From positions 1-64,000 of the forward strand of contig JAIPJW010000005.1 of NCBI GenBank assembly GCA_021734075.1: a DNA stretch of 64,000 nucleotides, written 5' to 3'. This document shows, in pieces, positions 9,162 to 18,441 of this stretch. The position numbers and the translations under genes are program-made. Source of the DNA: Cephaloticoccus sp. (GTDB taxonomy: Bacteria > Verrucomicrobiota > Verrucomicrobiia > Opitutales > Opitutaceae). Below the pieces are notes generated by a model. The model searched no databases. It had not been told where the DNA came from and saw only the letters and a list, made by a program, of their open reading frames with translations. How positions within the stretch are numbered: the stretch's first letter is position 1; each line of letters begins with the position of its first letter.

Positions 9162-10322
9162 ATGAAAATCATCCTCAAGCTCCTCGCCGGCATGGCCGCC
9201 GGCATCTTGATCGGGTTGTATTCCCCCGACTGGTCCATCCGCACGCTCCTGACCGTGCACGAAGCGATCGGCCAGCTCATCAAGTTCACCATCCCGTTGA
9301 TCATCCTGTTCTATATCACCAACGGCATTGCCAGTTTACCGAGCAATTCCGGCAAACTGCTCGGTCGCACGGTCGGTTTTGCCTATGGTTCGACCCTGAT
9401 CGCCGGTATCTCGGCCTTTCTGGTGGCAAGCGTGATCCTGCCCTGGCTGGCCCCGGTCGCTGCCGAGGCCGGTCATGAATCCGTCTCCCGCGCCGCCTAC
9501 TTCAGTCTCGAAATCCCGCCGCTCTTCGGGGTGATCAGCGCGCTGGTCGCCGCCTTTGTTTTCGGCATCGGGATCAGTGCCAATCGCAGTGAAACCTTGC
9601 GTAACATTTTTTCCCAAGGCTGCACAGTCATCGAGGGTCTTTTGGGCAAGGTCATCATTCCCTTGTTGCCCCTTTATATTGCCGGGGTTTTTGCTGCGAT
9701 GGCCGCGGATGGCAGCGTCTTCACCACCTTGCATGCCTTCGGTAAAGTGCTGGTGCTCGTGGTAATCATGCACTGGGTGTGGCTCAGCCTGCTGTTTATC
9801 GTCACTGGTATCCTCAATGGTCGCTCGCCCCTGGAATTGATCCGCAACATGCTGCCCGCCTATTTTACCGCGCTCGGCACCATGTCCAGTGCCGCCACAA
9901 TTCCGGTCACGCTCCGCTCGGTCAAGGCCGCCAAGGTCAGCGAGCCGATTGCCAATTTCGTCGTGCCGCTCTGTGCCAACATTCACCTGTCGGGTTCCAC
10001 CATCACCTTGGTGACGTGCAGCAGTGCAGTCATGCTGATGACCCCCGGCGTTGGCATCGCTTCCCTGGGCGCCATGATTCCCTTCATCATGATGCTGGGC
10101 ATCATCATGATTGCGGCCCCAGGTGCACCCGGGGGAGCCGTGATGTCCGCTCTTGGTTTGCTCACTTCGATGCTCGGTTTCAACGAAACCCAGGTTGCCC
10201 TGATGATTGCACTCTACCTCGCGCAGGACAGCTTTGGCACCGCCACCAACGTGACCGGTGACTGCGTCATCGCGGTCTGGATGGACCGCTTCTTCGGCAA
10301 GCAGGTGGCCGTTGAAAATTGA
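9162..10322 (+). CDS. Dicarboxylate/amino acid:cation symporter (DAACS/SLC1 family)
   Basis: 386-residue inner-membrane symporter, likely importing C4-dicarboxylates or acidic amino acids with H+ or Na+. It has eight or so membrane helices and two re-entrant loops. Hallmarks are the serine-rich hairpin SGSTITLVTCSSAV and the C-terminal substrate-site helix QDSFGTATNVTGDCV. The start codon lies nine bases after the DUF4010 stop, so the two are probably cotranscribed. The bases before ATG (CCCCCACC) are not a ribosome-binding site. Substrate cannot be assigned from sequence alone. Confidence 0.9.
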   Translation: MKIILKLLAGMAAGILIGLYSPDWSIRTLLTVHEAIGQLIKFTIPLIILFYITNGIASLPSNSGKLLGRTVGFAYGSTLIAGISAFLVASVILPWLAPVAAEAGHESVSRAAYFSLEIPPLFGVISALVAAFVFGIGISANRSETLRNIFSQGCTVIEGLLGKVIIPLLPLYIAGVFAAMAADGSVFTTLHAFGKVLVLVVIMHWVWLSLLFIVTGILNGRSPLELIRNMLPAYFTALGTMSSAATIPVTLRSVKAAKVSEPIANFVVPLCANIHLSGSTITLVTCSSAVMLMTPGVGIASLGAMIPFIMMLGIIMIAAPGAPGGAVMSALGLLTSMLGFNETQVALMIALYLAQDSFGTATNVTGDCVIAVWMDRFFGKQVAVEN

Positions 10323-10330
10323 GGTGGATT

Positions 10331-10412
10331 GATTGTAGGGCGGGGTCGCTGCCCCGCCAATTCGGTCTCATTTGATAATCGCGGCGGGATCAGCGATCCC
10401 GCCCTACAATCC
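10331..10412. repeat. Paired REP-like palindromes (BIME-like)
   Basis: Two head-to-head hairpin units bounded by the inverted ends GATTGTAGGGCGGG (10331 on) and CCCGCCCTACAATC (to 10412). Unit 1 contains GGCGGGG-TCGCTG-CCCCGCC; unit 2 contains GGCGGGATC-AGC-GATCCCGCC. The element fills the gap between two convergent genes and may limit read-through. Its right end supplies the last codon and the TAG stop of the minus-strand GH32/43-like gene (10404-10406). No second copy was seen in this window. Confidence 0.8.
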
Positions 10413-11360
10413 GAACTCAGCCAAATCATCACGCGATACAACTTGCAAGATGGTCGGTTCCGCCGCCGACCAATCCACCATGCCCACCAACATGCGATAG
10501 TAGCGCAGCCCGAAATAAGCCACGAGCCAGCGATTTCCGCGGCGGCGTATCACCTCCATGCCGGTGATGTCGTCGCGCAGTTTGCGCGGCAGCACATCGG
10601 GCCAGCACAGTGGGTTGTCGGAATCAATATAACTCCACGCATGGTGTCCCCCGAAGAACAACCGCCAGCGCCCATCGTCCAATTGCTGCACATTGCTCGA
10701 CTCGCACTGGTTCCAGGCCGTAAAGCCGTAGGCGACACCCTCGTCGCGCCAGGTCAGCAAGTCGTGCGATGAAGCCCGGGCCACACAGCCGTTGCCGTCT
10801 TTTTGGACCGCGGTGTAATACAGCTGAAACTTGCCGTTCAGTTCGATGACGTGCGCATCGCGGCACGCCGCCCCGCCACTAGTCGGACAAAAGGACCAAG
10901 CGTATTCCTCCGGTCGGATTACCGGGCGATCACTGGCACGCGTCCAATGAAACAGATCCGTGGAGGTCGCCACCCCGATGCGCTGGGTGTTGTCCGTGGC
11001 CACTCCGGTGTAAAACATCCAATGCCTGCCGCCGTGTGAAATCACAAACGGAGCGAACACGTGACCGTGATCCCAACCCCGCACATCAATGAAGAAGCAC
11101 GGCTCGTGCGTTTCCCACGTCAGAAAATCCCGCGTGGTGGCGTGCCCGAAAAACAACTCGTTGCCCGGCAGGCAGCAGCTCACGCCCGGGGTTCCGGCAA
11201 TGTGATAGAGATGCCAGATGCCATCCACCTCATGCAGACAAAAGTCCTTCAAGTAAAACCCGAGGGGCGCGTAGCCGACCTTGAGCCAATCCTCCTGATG
11301 CGACCGCTGCCGCGCGATCGCGTCGCAGTAGCATTTGCCGTCCATGTTCGCAAAACTCAT
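10404..11360 (-). CDS. GH32/GH43-superfamily five-bladed beta-propeller glycosidase
   Basis: 318-residue protein of the furanosidase beta-propeller clan (GH32/43/62/68 fold). Propeller blades are visible as IWHLYHIAG, HWMFYTGVA, KFQLYYTAV and RWRLFFGGH. Candidate acidic residues are the Asp in YLKDFCLHEVDG (blade 1), the Asp of ACRDAHVIE, equivalent to the transition-state Asp of the clan, and the Glu of ITGMEVIRR. There is no signal peptide, so it looks cytoplasmic. The ATG overlaps the GH172 stop codon (ATGA), so it is translated last in a three-gene operon. The exact family and substrate are uncertain; arabinofuranosides or fructosides fit the neighbours. Its stop codon lies inside a REP-like repeat. 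Confidence 0.75.
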   Translation of the reverse strand: MSFANMDGKCYCDAIARQRSHQEDWLKVGYAPLGFYLKDFCLHEVDGIWHLYHIAGTPGVSCCLPGNELFFGHATTRDFLTWETHEPCFFIDVRGWDHGHVFAPFVISHGGRHWMFYTGVATDNTQRIGVATSTDLFHWTRASDRPVIRPEEYAWSFCPTSGGAACRDAHVIELNGKFQLYYTAVQKDGNGCVARASSHDLLTWRDEGVAYGFTAWNQCESSNVQQLDDGRWRLFFGGHHAWSYIDSDNPLCWPDVLPRKLRDDITGMEVIRRRGNRWLVAYFGLRYYRMLVGMVDWSAAEPTILQVVSRDDLAEFGL

Positions 11361-12463
11361 CGCTGCCAGCGCTCATTCAGCGTGGGAAATTTCGGAAAAG
11401 TCGCATGCGGTTCGTTCTGATACCAAAATGCTGTGGATGCCACATCATCACTCAGCGGCTGGTAAATGTGGCCCGGCCACCAGCCCAGGGTCTGCACGGT
11501 CACACGCAGGTCCTCGGCAAAACCTATGCTGTCCATGATATGCCAGCGATACAGCCCGAAGTATCGCGGGCAGTCCGTGCCGGTTACATGCGCCAGGGGC
11601 ATGCCGACAAACGGCGTGTTATAAGCCTCTTCCACGGGTTCGTTCTTGGGGTCCTTGAAAAAACCCCAGGCGCCACCAAAATAGTCCTCCGTGCCATTGT
11701 CACAAATGGTGGGAAACTCACCGTCACCATCGAGGTAGAATTTCACCTCCCCTTCGCCCCACCAACCCCGCGAAAGGGCCGTCCAAGCCAGATAGGTGCC
11801 GACGTAAAGTCCGCGGCCCTTGACCCCATCGATGATCGTGTGCTCGGGATGTTCCCGCGTCGTCAGGCTGCGGCGCCATTGGACGTGAAAATAAGCCGCC
11901 TCCGCCGGCACGTCGTGCAGTTTGTAAAGCACCTTGTAGGCGATAATTTTGACGTCGGTTTTGTTTTCATTCGTCAACGTGATCCGGGCGTGTCGCCGAA
12001 ACGGCATCTGCCAATAACAACTGCAACCCCGGTGGGGTGCCACGACCACCGGGAGCGAGTTCACCTGGTGGGGCTGGGTATCGAAACCCATCGCAAAAAA
12101 ATCCCCCAAGGGCACCTCGACCGACGGTGCTTCCTCCTCGTCCCAATACATGCGCAGCACCAGGGTGCGGAATTCATCCGCACTCGCGGTGATCCAAAAT
12201 TGGTTGATGCAACCCGGACCCGTGATGTCCGCCAGCGTCGCCGTCGCCCCCGCCTTCAGACTGATGAAAGGCCGCACTTTCCAACCGCGCCCCAAGTGCA
12301 TGGCCTGGGCACTGTGCGCCAAAAACGGATCCTCGGGATTTGGATCCCACTTCGCTGCACCACCCTTTTCCCCGGTGGGATTTTCCGCATTGATCATGCG
12401 GGTGACCGCTCCGGTTTGCAACGGCAGCTGCCCGAGGAGGTTGTTCATGGGAGAAGGGATCAT
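11357..12463 (-). CDS. GH172 (DUF2961) family glycosidase
   Basis: 368-residue protein of the DUF2961 family, now glycoside hydrolase family 172, whose characterised members act on alpha-fructofuranosides, difructose dianhydrides and D-arabinofuranosides. Typical features are ISLKAGATATLADITGPG near the N-terminus, MYWDEEEAPSVEVPLGDFF and the C-terminal half with DNGTEDYFGGAWGF and RYFGLYRWHIMDSI. The conserved Glu of GTEDYFGG is a likely catalytic residue. No signal peptide is present. ATG at 12463 overlaps the stop of the GH127-like gene (ATGA); a second ATG at 12448 is possible. Function is inferred from family and operon. Confidence 0.85.
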   Translation of the reverse strand: MIPSPMNNLLGQLPLQTGAVTRMINAENPTGEKGGAAKWDPNPEDPFLAHSAQAMHLGRGWKVRPFISLKAGATATLADITGPGCINQFWITASADEFRTLVLRMYWDEEEAPSVEVPLGDFFAMGFDTQPHQVNSLPVVVAPHRGCSCYWQMPFRRHARITLTNENKTDVKIIAYKVLYKLHDVPAEAAYFHVQWRRSLTTREHPEHTIIDGVKGRGLYVGTYLAWTALSRGWWGEGEVKFYLDGDGEFPTICDNGTEDYFGGAWGFFKDPKNEPVEEAYNTPFVGMPLAHVTGTDCPRYFGLYRWHIMDSIGFAEDLRVTVQTLGWWPGHIYQPLSDDVASTAFWYQNEPHATFPKFPTLNERWQR

Positions 12464-14139
12464 AAGATTTTGTCCGGGAAAAGCAGCTGGGCGCGGTGGG
12501 CGCGGGCCTGTGCCTCGGAAAGGTAAGTTAGCCCATCCAGCGGTGCCAGCAAGGTTCCAGTGCGCGTGCAAAGATAACGCCCCGCACCCATGGGTTTGAA
12601 CGCTTCGTCTGCCGCCAGTGCCAGTGGATCCTTCGTTTCCGCCCCCAGGAACAGGGGACCGTGGGCAAAACGGTGATGCCCTGGCAGCCGGTCCGGATTC
12701 TGCGGTTGTTCCGGCCAGATGGTCAGCGGAAGCTCCAAGTCAAACACCTCTCCGGGCTCGGGGTGGAGCATAACCCGCATGAAGCCCTTCTGCACGTCGA
12801 GGATCAATGGACTGCTCGCACGCGTGAGTCGCATACTCGCTCCCTTCACGCCCGGGGGAACGAAAAAATTGAATTCGACGGGATGCCTTAACGTGGTCGC
12901 GATCACGGTGTAAGTGACCTTACCGGCATGAGGATACTCACTGTGACAAGCAAGTTGCAGTGTCCCGGATGAAAATCGCAGCGTCGATCCGCCCTCGAAA
13001 TAAAACGGCAGCCAGACCGCCCCGGGATCAGGATCAACATAAGTCCCGTATTGGGCCGCGCGGGCCAGGCCTTCCGCACCGCGCATGGAGCAGCACCAAG
13101 GGGCCTCAAAGAATCGATGGGGAGAAATGAAAAGTTCCCCTTGCGCGCCCACGCAATGATCGCAGCCAAAACCACCATTGGGTCGCTGCGCATAACACAT
13201 GGCATTGAAGTATACGCGATGGGCTTCAGTCAGATAATCGCCTTCACCAGTGATTTGCCACAACTGCACGGCCAGCATGAATGCGTCAATGACCGCACAG
13301 GCCTCGGTCCAATCCGGTCGACCAAACCAGTTGAAGTTGGCATGTATCTCCGTCTCGGCCAGTTCGCGATACAGCGCGTAACGCGCTTGCACCATGGCCA
13401 GATACTCCGGCCGGGCGTCCACCGTGTCATACCAGCGCAGGATACCCCGCAGGGCTGTGAGACAGGAATGGGTCTGGGCCCCGAGTTTCACGACATCCAG
13501 CTGCGCATAACGCGAGATCATTGTCTCAATCAATTTCCGGAGTTCCGGATCGGGCTCGATCAGGTAGGCCTGGGTCAAGCCATCGAGGGTAAAAAACACC
13601 GTCCCGATATCGGTGGAAAGCCCCAGCCAGGGACCCTCATTTTGCACCGTCAGCCCTATTTGGGAACCATCCTGCAATTTTTGCAAAGGTTGATCCGGAT
13701 ACTGGGCGTAGAGGGCGGTGGTCGGCACCATCAGATGGCGCAATATGCCCCGTATCGCCGTCAACGCACGCGGGTCCTGTTTCCACAGATGGTATTCACA
13801 GAGTCCCCGCAGGAGTCCATTGTGACCGCCAACCTGGTTTTCGTCGGCCGTCCCGGCTGGATGAATCACGCCAATGTAACCCCGCGCATTGCAGGCTTCC
13901 GGCAATCGTGCGATGCACTCCTCCAGGTAATGCGGCTCGGTCTTCAGCGTTTGCCCGAGCAATGTCAGCCCCAGGATGGCCCGCCCGATCCAGTCACCCG
14001 GGGCCTCTTTCGCGGTTGAGGAGTGAATCATCGCATCGAACCGAAAAGCACTCTCGTGTAGTCGCTGAAAATTGAGCGCCGCCCGGCGATGCAGATCACC
14101 GGCAGGGATCACGTCGGCAAACGGGAGGGGATTGCGCAT
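12460..14139 (-). CDS. GH127-like (DUF1680) beta-L-arabinofuranosidase-type enzyme
   Basis: 559-residue (alpha/alpha)6-barrel protein with C-terminal beta-sandwich. The cysteine-glycosidase site of GH127 is recognisable: Glu279 and Cys281 in WTEACAVI, and the Cys349-Cys350 pair in PWCCSMRGAE, correspond to the Glu-Cys-Cys-Cys zinc/nucleophile set of HypBA1. There is no signal peptide, so short oligosaccharides would be cleaved in the cytoplasm. First gene of a coupled operon with GH172 and GH32/43-like enzymes. AGGTGG six bases before the ATG is one of few Shine-Dalgarno-like sites in the window. Substrate is inferred as a beta-linked furanoside. Confidence 0.85.
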   Translation of the reverse strand: MRNPLPFADVIPAGDLHRRAALNFQRLHESAFRFDAMIHSSTAKEAPGDWIGRAILGLTLLGQTLKTEPHYLEECIARLPEACNARGYIGVIHPAGTADENQVGGHNGLLRGLCEYHLWKQDPRALTAIRGILRHLMVPTTALYAQYPDQPLQKLQDGSQIGLTVQNEGPWLGLSTDIGTVFFTLDGLTQAYLIEPDPELRKLIETMISRYAQLDVVKLGAQTHSCLTALRGILRWYDTVDARPEYLAMVQARYALYRELAETEIHANFNWFGRPDWTEACAVIDAFMLAVQLWQITGEGDYLTEAHRVYFNAMCYAQRPNGGFGCDHCVGAQGELFISPHRFFEAPWCCSMRGAEGLARAAQYGTYVDPDPGAVWLPFYFEGGSTLRFSSGTLQLACHSEYPHAGKVTYTVIATTLRHPVEFNFFVPPGVKGASMRLTRASSPLILDVQKGFMRVMLHPEPGEVFDLELPLTIWPEQPQNPDRLPGHHRFAHGPLFLGAETKDPLALAADEAFKPMGAGRYLCTRTGTLLAPLDGLTYLSEAQARAHRAQLLFPDKIL

Positions 14140-14248
14140 CCCCTACCACCTAAGCTATTCCCCCGGGTCGCCAAGCAGAAGCCGCAGGATCATTCGGAAA
14201 CTCAAGTCGCAGTTGCACCCGCACCCGTTTTGACAATCTTTTCCCTCC

Positions 14249-14941
14249 ATGGCCCCCGCCCTCCCCCAACCCACCATTGCGACCCTCGATTGGGGTCGCA
14301 CCGGGTATGCGGATGCTGCGCAAAGACAGGTCGAATTGGTTGATCGCCGGATCAAAGCTCAAGTCGGGGATACGTTGGTGTTCACGGAACATGACCCGGT
14401 CTTCACTGTTGGCCTCCGCCGTGAGGCTGAAAAGCACCTCGTTTGGGACCAGGCTCAACTAACCCAGGAAGGCGTTGCGGTGGCCAAAACCAATCGGGGC
14501 GGTGACATCACCTATCACGGACCGGGTCAGATCGTGGGTTATCCGATCGTCTCGCTGGCCACACGACGAGATTTGCACGCTTACCTGCGCTTTCTTGAGC
14601 AGGTGGTGATCAACAGTGTCGGCTCCCTGGGCCTTGCCGCCAGCCGGCGGGAAGGACTGACAGGCATTTGGCTGGGGCAGAGCAAAGTGGCGGCGATCGG
14701 CATCGCCGTGAAACGCTGGGTCGCCTACCACGGGTTCGCCCTGAACGTGAACGCCAACCTCGCCCACTTCAATGGCATCGTGCCCTGCGGAATCAGCGCA
14801 ACCGAGGGCTCCGTCACTTCCCTGCAGGCCGAACTCGGTCGGGCACTCGATCCCAGGGAAGTAAAGTCCGTCCTGACCCGGGAATTCCAGTCGCTTTGGC
14901 CGGATTTCATCCGTCCTGACAAAATGGAGAACATTCCATAA
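14249..14941 (+). CDS. lipB: Octanoyl-[acyl-carrier-protein]:protein N-octanoyltransferase
   Basis: 230-residue LipB, which moves octanoate from acyl carrier protein to lipoyl domains of 2-oxoacid dehydrogenases and GcvH. The substrate-pocket motif RGGDITYHGPGQIVGYP lies near residues 88-104. The catalytic lysine sits in SKVAAIGIAV and the acyl-accepting cysteine in GIVPCGI, near residue 177. It lies just upstream of lipA, so the two form the endogenous lipoate pathway. Leader TTTTCCCTCC before ATG has no Shine-Dalgarno sequence. Confidence 0.97.
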   Translation: MAPALPQPTIATLDWGRTGYADAAQRQVELVDRRIKAQVGDTLVFTEHDPVFTVGLRREAEKHLVWDQAQLTQEGVAVAKTNRGGDITYHGPGQIVGYPIVSLATRRDLHAYLRFLEQVVINSVGSLGLAASRREGLTGIWLGQSKVAAIGIAVKRWVAYHGFALNVNANLAHFNGIVPCGISATEGSVTSLQAELGRALDPREVKSVLTREFQSLWPDFIRPDKMENIP

Positions 14942-14974
14942 CGACTGCTATCAGCCACGATCATGAATCAAAAA

Positions 14975-15021
14975 TAGCTGTGTTCATCCGTGTAATTCGT
15001 GGTTAACTCTGTTTTTCAAAA
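14975..15021. repeat. Possible dispersed repeat in lipB-lipA gap
   Basis: The gap contains TGTGTTCATCCGTGTAATTC followed by GTGGTTAA, a sentence-like pattern of related short GTGTT/GTGTAAT/GTGG words. Similar intergenic stretches recur in many environmental genomes, including Verrucomicrobia; this is from memory and not verified here. No other copy is seen in the window. Confidence 0.3.
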
Positions 15022-15024
15022 TTG

Positions 15025-15921
15025 ATGGATACCACGCGCAAACCCTCCTGGCTCCGCGCCAAACTGCCCTCCGGCCCCGGCTATCACGCGGTGCGTTCAC
15101 TGGTGGATGAACACAAGCTCCACACCGTGTGCCAGAGCGCGCAATGCCCCAACCTCGGCGAATGCTGGGCCCGTGGCACCGCCACATTGATGATTCTGGG
15201 CAACATTTGCACCCGCTCCTGTAATTTCTGCGCCATCCAGACCGGCCGCCCCACCGAACTCGACTTGGGTGAACCCGCCCGGGTGGCCGATGCCGTCGCG
15301 ATGATGGGGCTCAAGCATTGTGTCATCACTTCTGTGGCCCGCGATGAACTCGCCGATGGAGGCGCCGCCGTCTGGGCGGCCACGATTCGAGCCATTCGTC
15401 ATCGCATGCCGCAGACCGCGATCGAGGTGCTCACGCCCGATTGGAAGGGCCGGCTGCACGACCTCGATACCGTGCTCGACGCCAAACCTGATATTTTCAA
15501 TCACAACCTCGAGACCGTCGAGCGCTTGCAAAGGCCCGTCCGCGTGCAAGCCCGTTATGATCGCAGCCGCTCGGTCTTGCGCCATGCCAAAAGCCGCGGC
15601 TTCACCACCAAAACCGGCATCATGCTCGGGCTGGGTGAGGAACAAGGTGAAATCGAACAGACCCTGCGGGACATCGCGGCCGACCAAACGGACATTCTCA
15701 CCATCGGGCAGTATCTTCAACCCACGCCGCAGCATCTCAAGGTGGACCGCTGGGTGCACCCGGATGAGTTCGTCCACTGGAAACAGTTTGGCTTGTCCAT
15801 CGGTCTGGGGGTGGTGGAAAGCGGTGCCATGGTTCGCTCCAGCTACCACGCCGACGAGCAGTCGGAGAAATACACGGGCGGCGACCACCTGAACAACGCC
15901 AATGCCCTCGCGGGTGCGTAA
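15025..15921 (+). CDS. lipA: Lipoyl synthase (radical SAM)
   Basis: 298-residue radical SAM enzyme that inserts two sulfurs into protein-bound octanoate. The auxiliary cluster motif CQSAQCPNLGEC precedes the radical SAM motif CTRSCNFC. The C-terminal RSSYHADEQ carries the serine that ligates the auxiliary cluster. ATG at 15025 (MDTTRKPSW) is chosen over an in-frame TTG one codon upstream. It is downstream of lipB, separated by about 80 bases. Confidence 0.97.
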   Translation: MDTTRKPSWLRAKLPSGPGYHAVRSLVDEHKLHTVCQSAQCPNLGECWARGTATLMILGNICTRSCNFCAIQTGRPTELDLGEPARVADAVAMMGLKHCVITSVARDELADGGAAVWAATIRAIRHRMPQTAIEVLTPDWKGRLHDLDTVLDAKPDIFNHNLETVERLQRPVRVQARYDRSRSVLRHAKSRGFTTKTGIMLGLGEEQGEIEQTLRDIAADQTDILTIGQYLQPTPQHLKVDRWVHPDEFVHWKQFGLSIGLGVVESGAMVRSSYHADEQSEKYTGGDHLNNANALAGA

Positions 15922-15998
15922 ACAGGATCACGTAAATTTTACGCGCGGGAATGGTGGGAAATCCGCTTTCCGTTGTCCTTGCATGAGGAGTCCCTTGC

Positions 15999-18362
15999 AT
16001 GAAACGACATCTGATCCGTTTTCAATTTGCGTCCGTGCTACTGCTGGCCGTGTTGCCTGGCGCCGTCTTGGCCCAATTGGACTATGCCAAACCCTATGTA
16101 ATGAGTCCAATGGCCGGCATCAGCAGCATCGGCCATGCCGATGGAAACGGCACCGCCGCACGATTCTATCATCCTCGCGGCATCACCGTGGACAACGCAG
16201 GAAACATTTATGTGGCGGATACGGACAACCAGCTCATCCGCAAGATAACCGCTGGTGGCGAGGTCACCACACTCGCCGGCGCACCGGGCGTAAGGGATCG
16301 CACCAACGGATCGGCCAGTGAAGCCCGATTCAGCGACCCGCAAGCCATCGTGATGGACAGCAGGGGCAACCTGCTCGTTGCCGACTTTAATGGCAACGCG
16401 ATCCGCCGGATCACCCCGGATGGCATGGTCACTGCGCTGCCTTGGCATCTGCAAAACCCACCCGCGCTCACCATCGACGGCAGTGACAACCTTTATCTCG
16501 CGCAAAAGGAATTCCACACCATCCAACGCATCACTCCTGCCGGACAACTGGAGGATTACGCGGGAAAAGTGTTCCAAGCCGGCTCAGCGGACGGGCCACG
16601 GGCCGAAGCCAAATTCAACGACATCCGTCGGCTCGCCGCCGATCATAACGGCGGTCTTTTTGTGGCCGAGAGTTACACTGCGCCGTTTCGTTACATCAGC
16701 CCGGCTGGTATCGTCTCCACCTTTCCGGCCATGCCCGGTATCAGCAACGCTTACACCCACGGCCTTGCCATTGACACAAACAACAACCTGCTCGTCTCCG
16801 CCACCTTTTACGGCACGATTGCCCGGGTCACTCAGGCGGGCCAAACCACGATCATTGCCGGCAAACAGGAGGAACGCGACTACGTGGATGGATCCGCCGC
16901 AGAAGCCCGTTTCGAAATGCCAGGAGCCTTGGCGCAAGCCCCCAACGGCAACATCTACGTCGTTGACGAAGGCAGCAATGTGATCCGCAAAATCACGCCC
17001 CAAGGTGTGGTATCCACGTTCGCCGGCTATCCGGAAGCCTGGGCCTTGGGGAATACTGATGGGAAAGGCGATGCCGCCCGTTTCTCCGACCAATGTCTGG
17101 TGGCCCTCGCCCCTGATGGGTCAGTGGTCGTGGGCGATGTGGAGAATTTCACGATCCGCCGCCTGGCCGCTGATGGAACGGTTACCACCTTGGCCGGAAA
17201 GCCCGGCGACGAACGCATCCTCGATGGCACCGGCGAAGAAGCTCGTTTCACTTACCACCGCGCCATTACCACCGACGCACTGGGCAATATCTATGTGGCC
17301 GACGCCAAAACGATTCGAAAGGTTACTCCATCCGGAATTGTCTCGACCCTTGCCGACCTTGGAGCTGGCTACTACCCAAACGGGCTGGCCGTGAATGCAA
17401 CCGGCACGGTATATTTCACCGATCAGAACGCAGTGCTCAGACTGAAACCAGATGGCGCCGCGGAAGTTTACACCGGCCGTTTTTCATCCCCCAGTTCCCC
17501 GCAATATTATGACCTGACGGGAAGCACCGATGGTTCGCTCTCCGCCGCACGATTCAATAATCCGACCGGATTGGCATTCGATTCCGCGGGCAATCTCTAC
17601 GTGGCCGACACGGGCAATAACACTATCCGCAGGATAACCCCGGACGGCCAAGTCACCACCCTTGCAGGTGCAGCCACCCCGGGCTCTGGCGGCGCCATTG
17701 ACGGTGATCGCACCAGCGCCCGCTTCTTTGGTCCATCTGGCATTGCGGTCACCCCCACTGGCACGCTCTTCGTCACGGACAAATCCAACAATCTGATTCG
17801 CCGGATCACCCCGGACGGCCACGTCTCCACGGTTTTGGGAGAACGCAGAGCTCGCGGCAACGGAGCCGGTTTGGGCGTAGAAGCCCGGCTCGACTGGCCG
17901 GTCAGTGTCGCAGTCACGTCAGATGAGACCCTGTATGTAGCCAATCAAAGTGAAATTTATCAGGCCAAGCCGGCGGCGACACCGATCATCACCACTCAAC
18001 CTCGGAGTCAAACAGTGACGGTTGGGGGCAACGTGCAACTCACGGTAATCGCCAGTGGCACACCCGATCCCATCCACCAATGGCAATTCAACGGTGCCGC
18101 GATCTCCGGTGCCACCTCCAACACCCTCACGTTGACCAATGTGCAAGCCGCCGACGCCGGCGAATACACCGTGGTCGTCAGCAACGACCTCGGCACTGTC
18201 ACCAGCAACGCGGCCACGCTGACCGTGACGGCCACTCCGACATCACCTGCTCCCACCCCCACGACCGGCGGTGGGGGTGGGGGCGCGCCTTCGGCCTGGT
18301 TCTTGGCCGGATTGATCACATTGCATTTGGTTCGTCGCTGCGCGCTAAGCCGCACGGCTTGA
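15999..18362 (+). CDS. NHL-repeat / Ig-like surface protein with poly-Gly C-terminal sorting tail
   Basis: 787-residue exported protein. It has a signal peptide (MKRHLIRFQF, ending near GAVLAQ) and then a run of NHL beta-propeller repeats from about 45 to 640, each of the form ARFxxPxGIxxDxxGNxYVADxxNxxIRKIT. An I-set immunoglobulin-like domain covers about 660-745 (GEYTVVVSNDLG). The C-terminus is a Thr/Pro linker, GGGGGGAPS, a hydrophobic helix (WFLAGLITLHLV) and RR. This tripartite tail resembles GlyGly-CTERM/rhombosortase-type signals and is distinct from PEP-CTERM. AGGAG lies eight bases before the ATG, unusual here. Role unknown; cell-surface attachment is inferred. Confidence 0.85.
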   Translation: MKRHLIRFQFASVLLLAVLPGAVLAQLDYAKPYVMSPMAGISSIGHADGNGTAARFYHPRGITVDNAGNIYVADTDNQLIRKITAGGEVTTLAGAPGVRDRTNGSASEARFSDPQAIVMDSRGNLLVADFNGNAIRRITPDGMVTALPWHLQNPPALTIDGSDNLYLAQKEFHTIQRITPAGQLEDYAGKVFQAGSADGPRAEAKFNDIRRLAADHNGGLFVAESYTAPFRYISPAGIVSTFPAMPGISNAYTHGLAIDTNNNLLVSATFYGTIARVTQAGQTTIIAGKQEERDYVDGSAAEARFEMPGALAQAPNGNIYVVDEGSNVIRKITPQGVVSTFAGYPEAWALGNTDGKGDAARFSDQCLVALAPDGSVVVGDVENFTIRRLAADGTVTTLAGKPGDERILDGTGEEARFTYHRAITTDALGNIYVADAKTIRKVTPSGIVSTLADLGAGYYPNGLAVNATGTVYFTDQNAVLRLKPDGAAEVYTGRFSSPSSPQYYDLTGSTDGSLSAARFNNPTGLAFDSAGNLYVADTGNNTIRRITPDGQVTTLAGAATPGSGGAIDGDRTSARFFGPSGIAVTPTGTLFVTDKSNNLIRRITPDGHVSTVLGERRARGNGAGLGVEARLDWPVSVAVTSDETLYVANQSEIYQAKPAATPIITTQPRSQTVTVGGNVQLTVIASGTPDPIHQWQFNGAAISGATSNTLTLTNVQAADAGEYTVVVSNDLGTVTSNAATLTVTATPTSPAPTPTTGGGGGGAPSAWFLAGLITLHLVRRCALSRTA

Positions 18363-18441
18363 GTCATGACATTGCTCCCAGGGTAGTCCCTGCTGGCAAT
18401 GCGCTTGTGTTCACAACCACCTCCGATAGCAGTCTCGGGGC

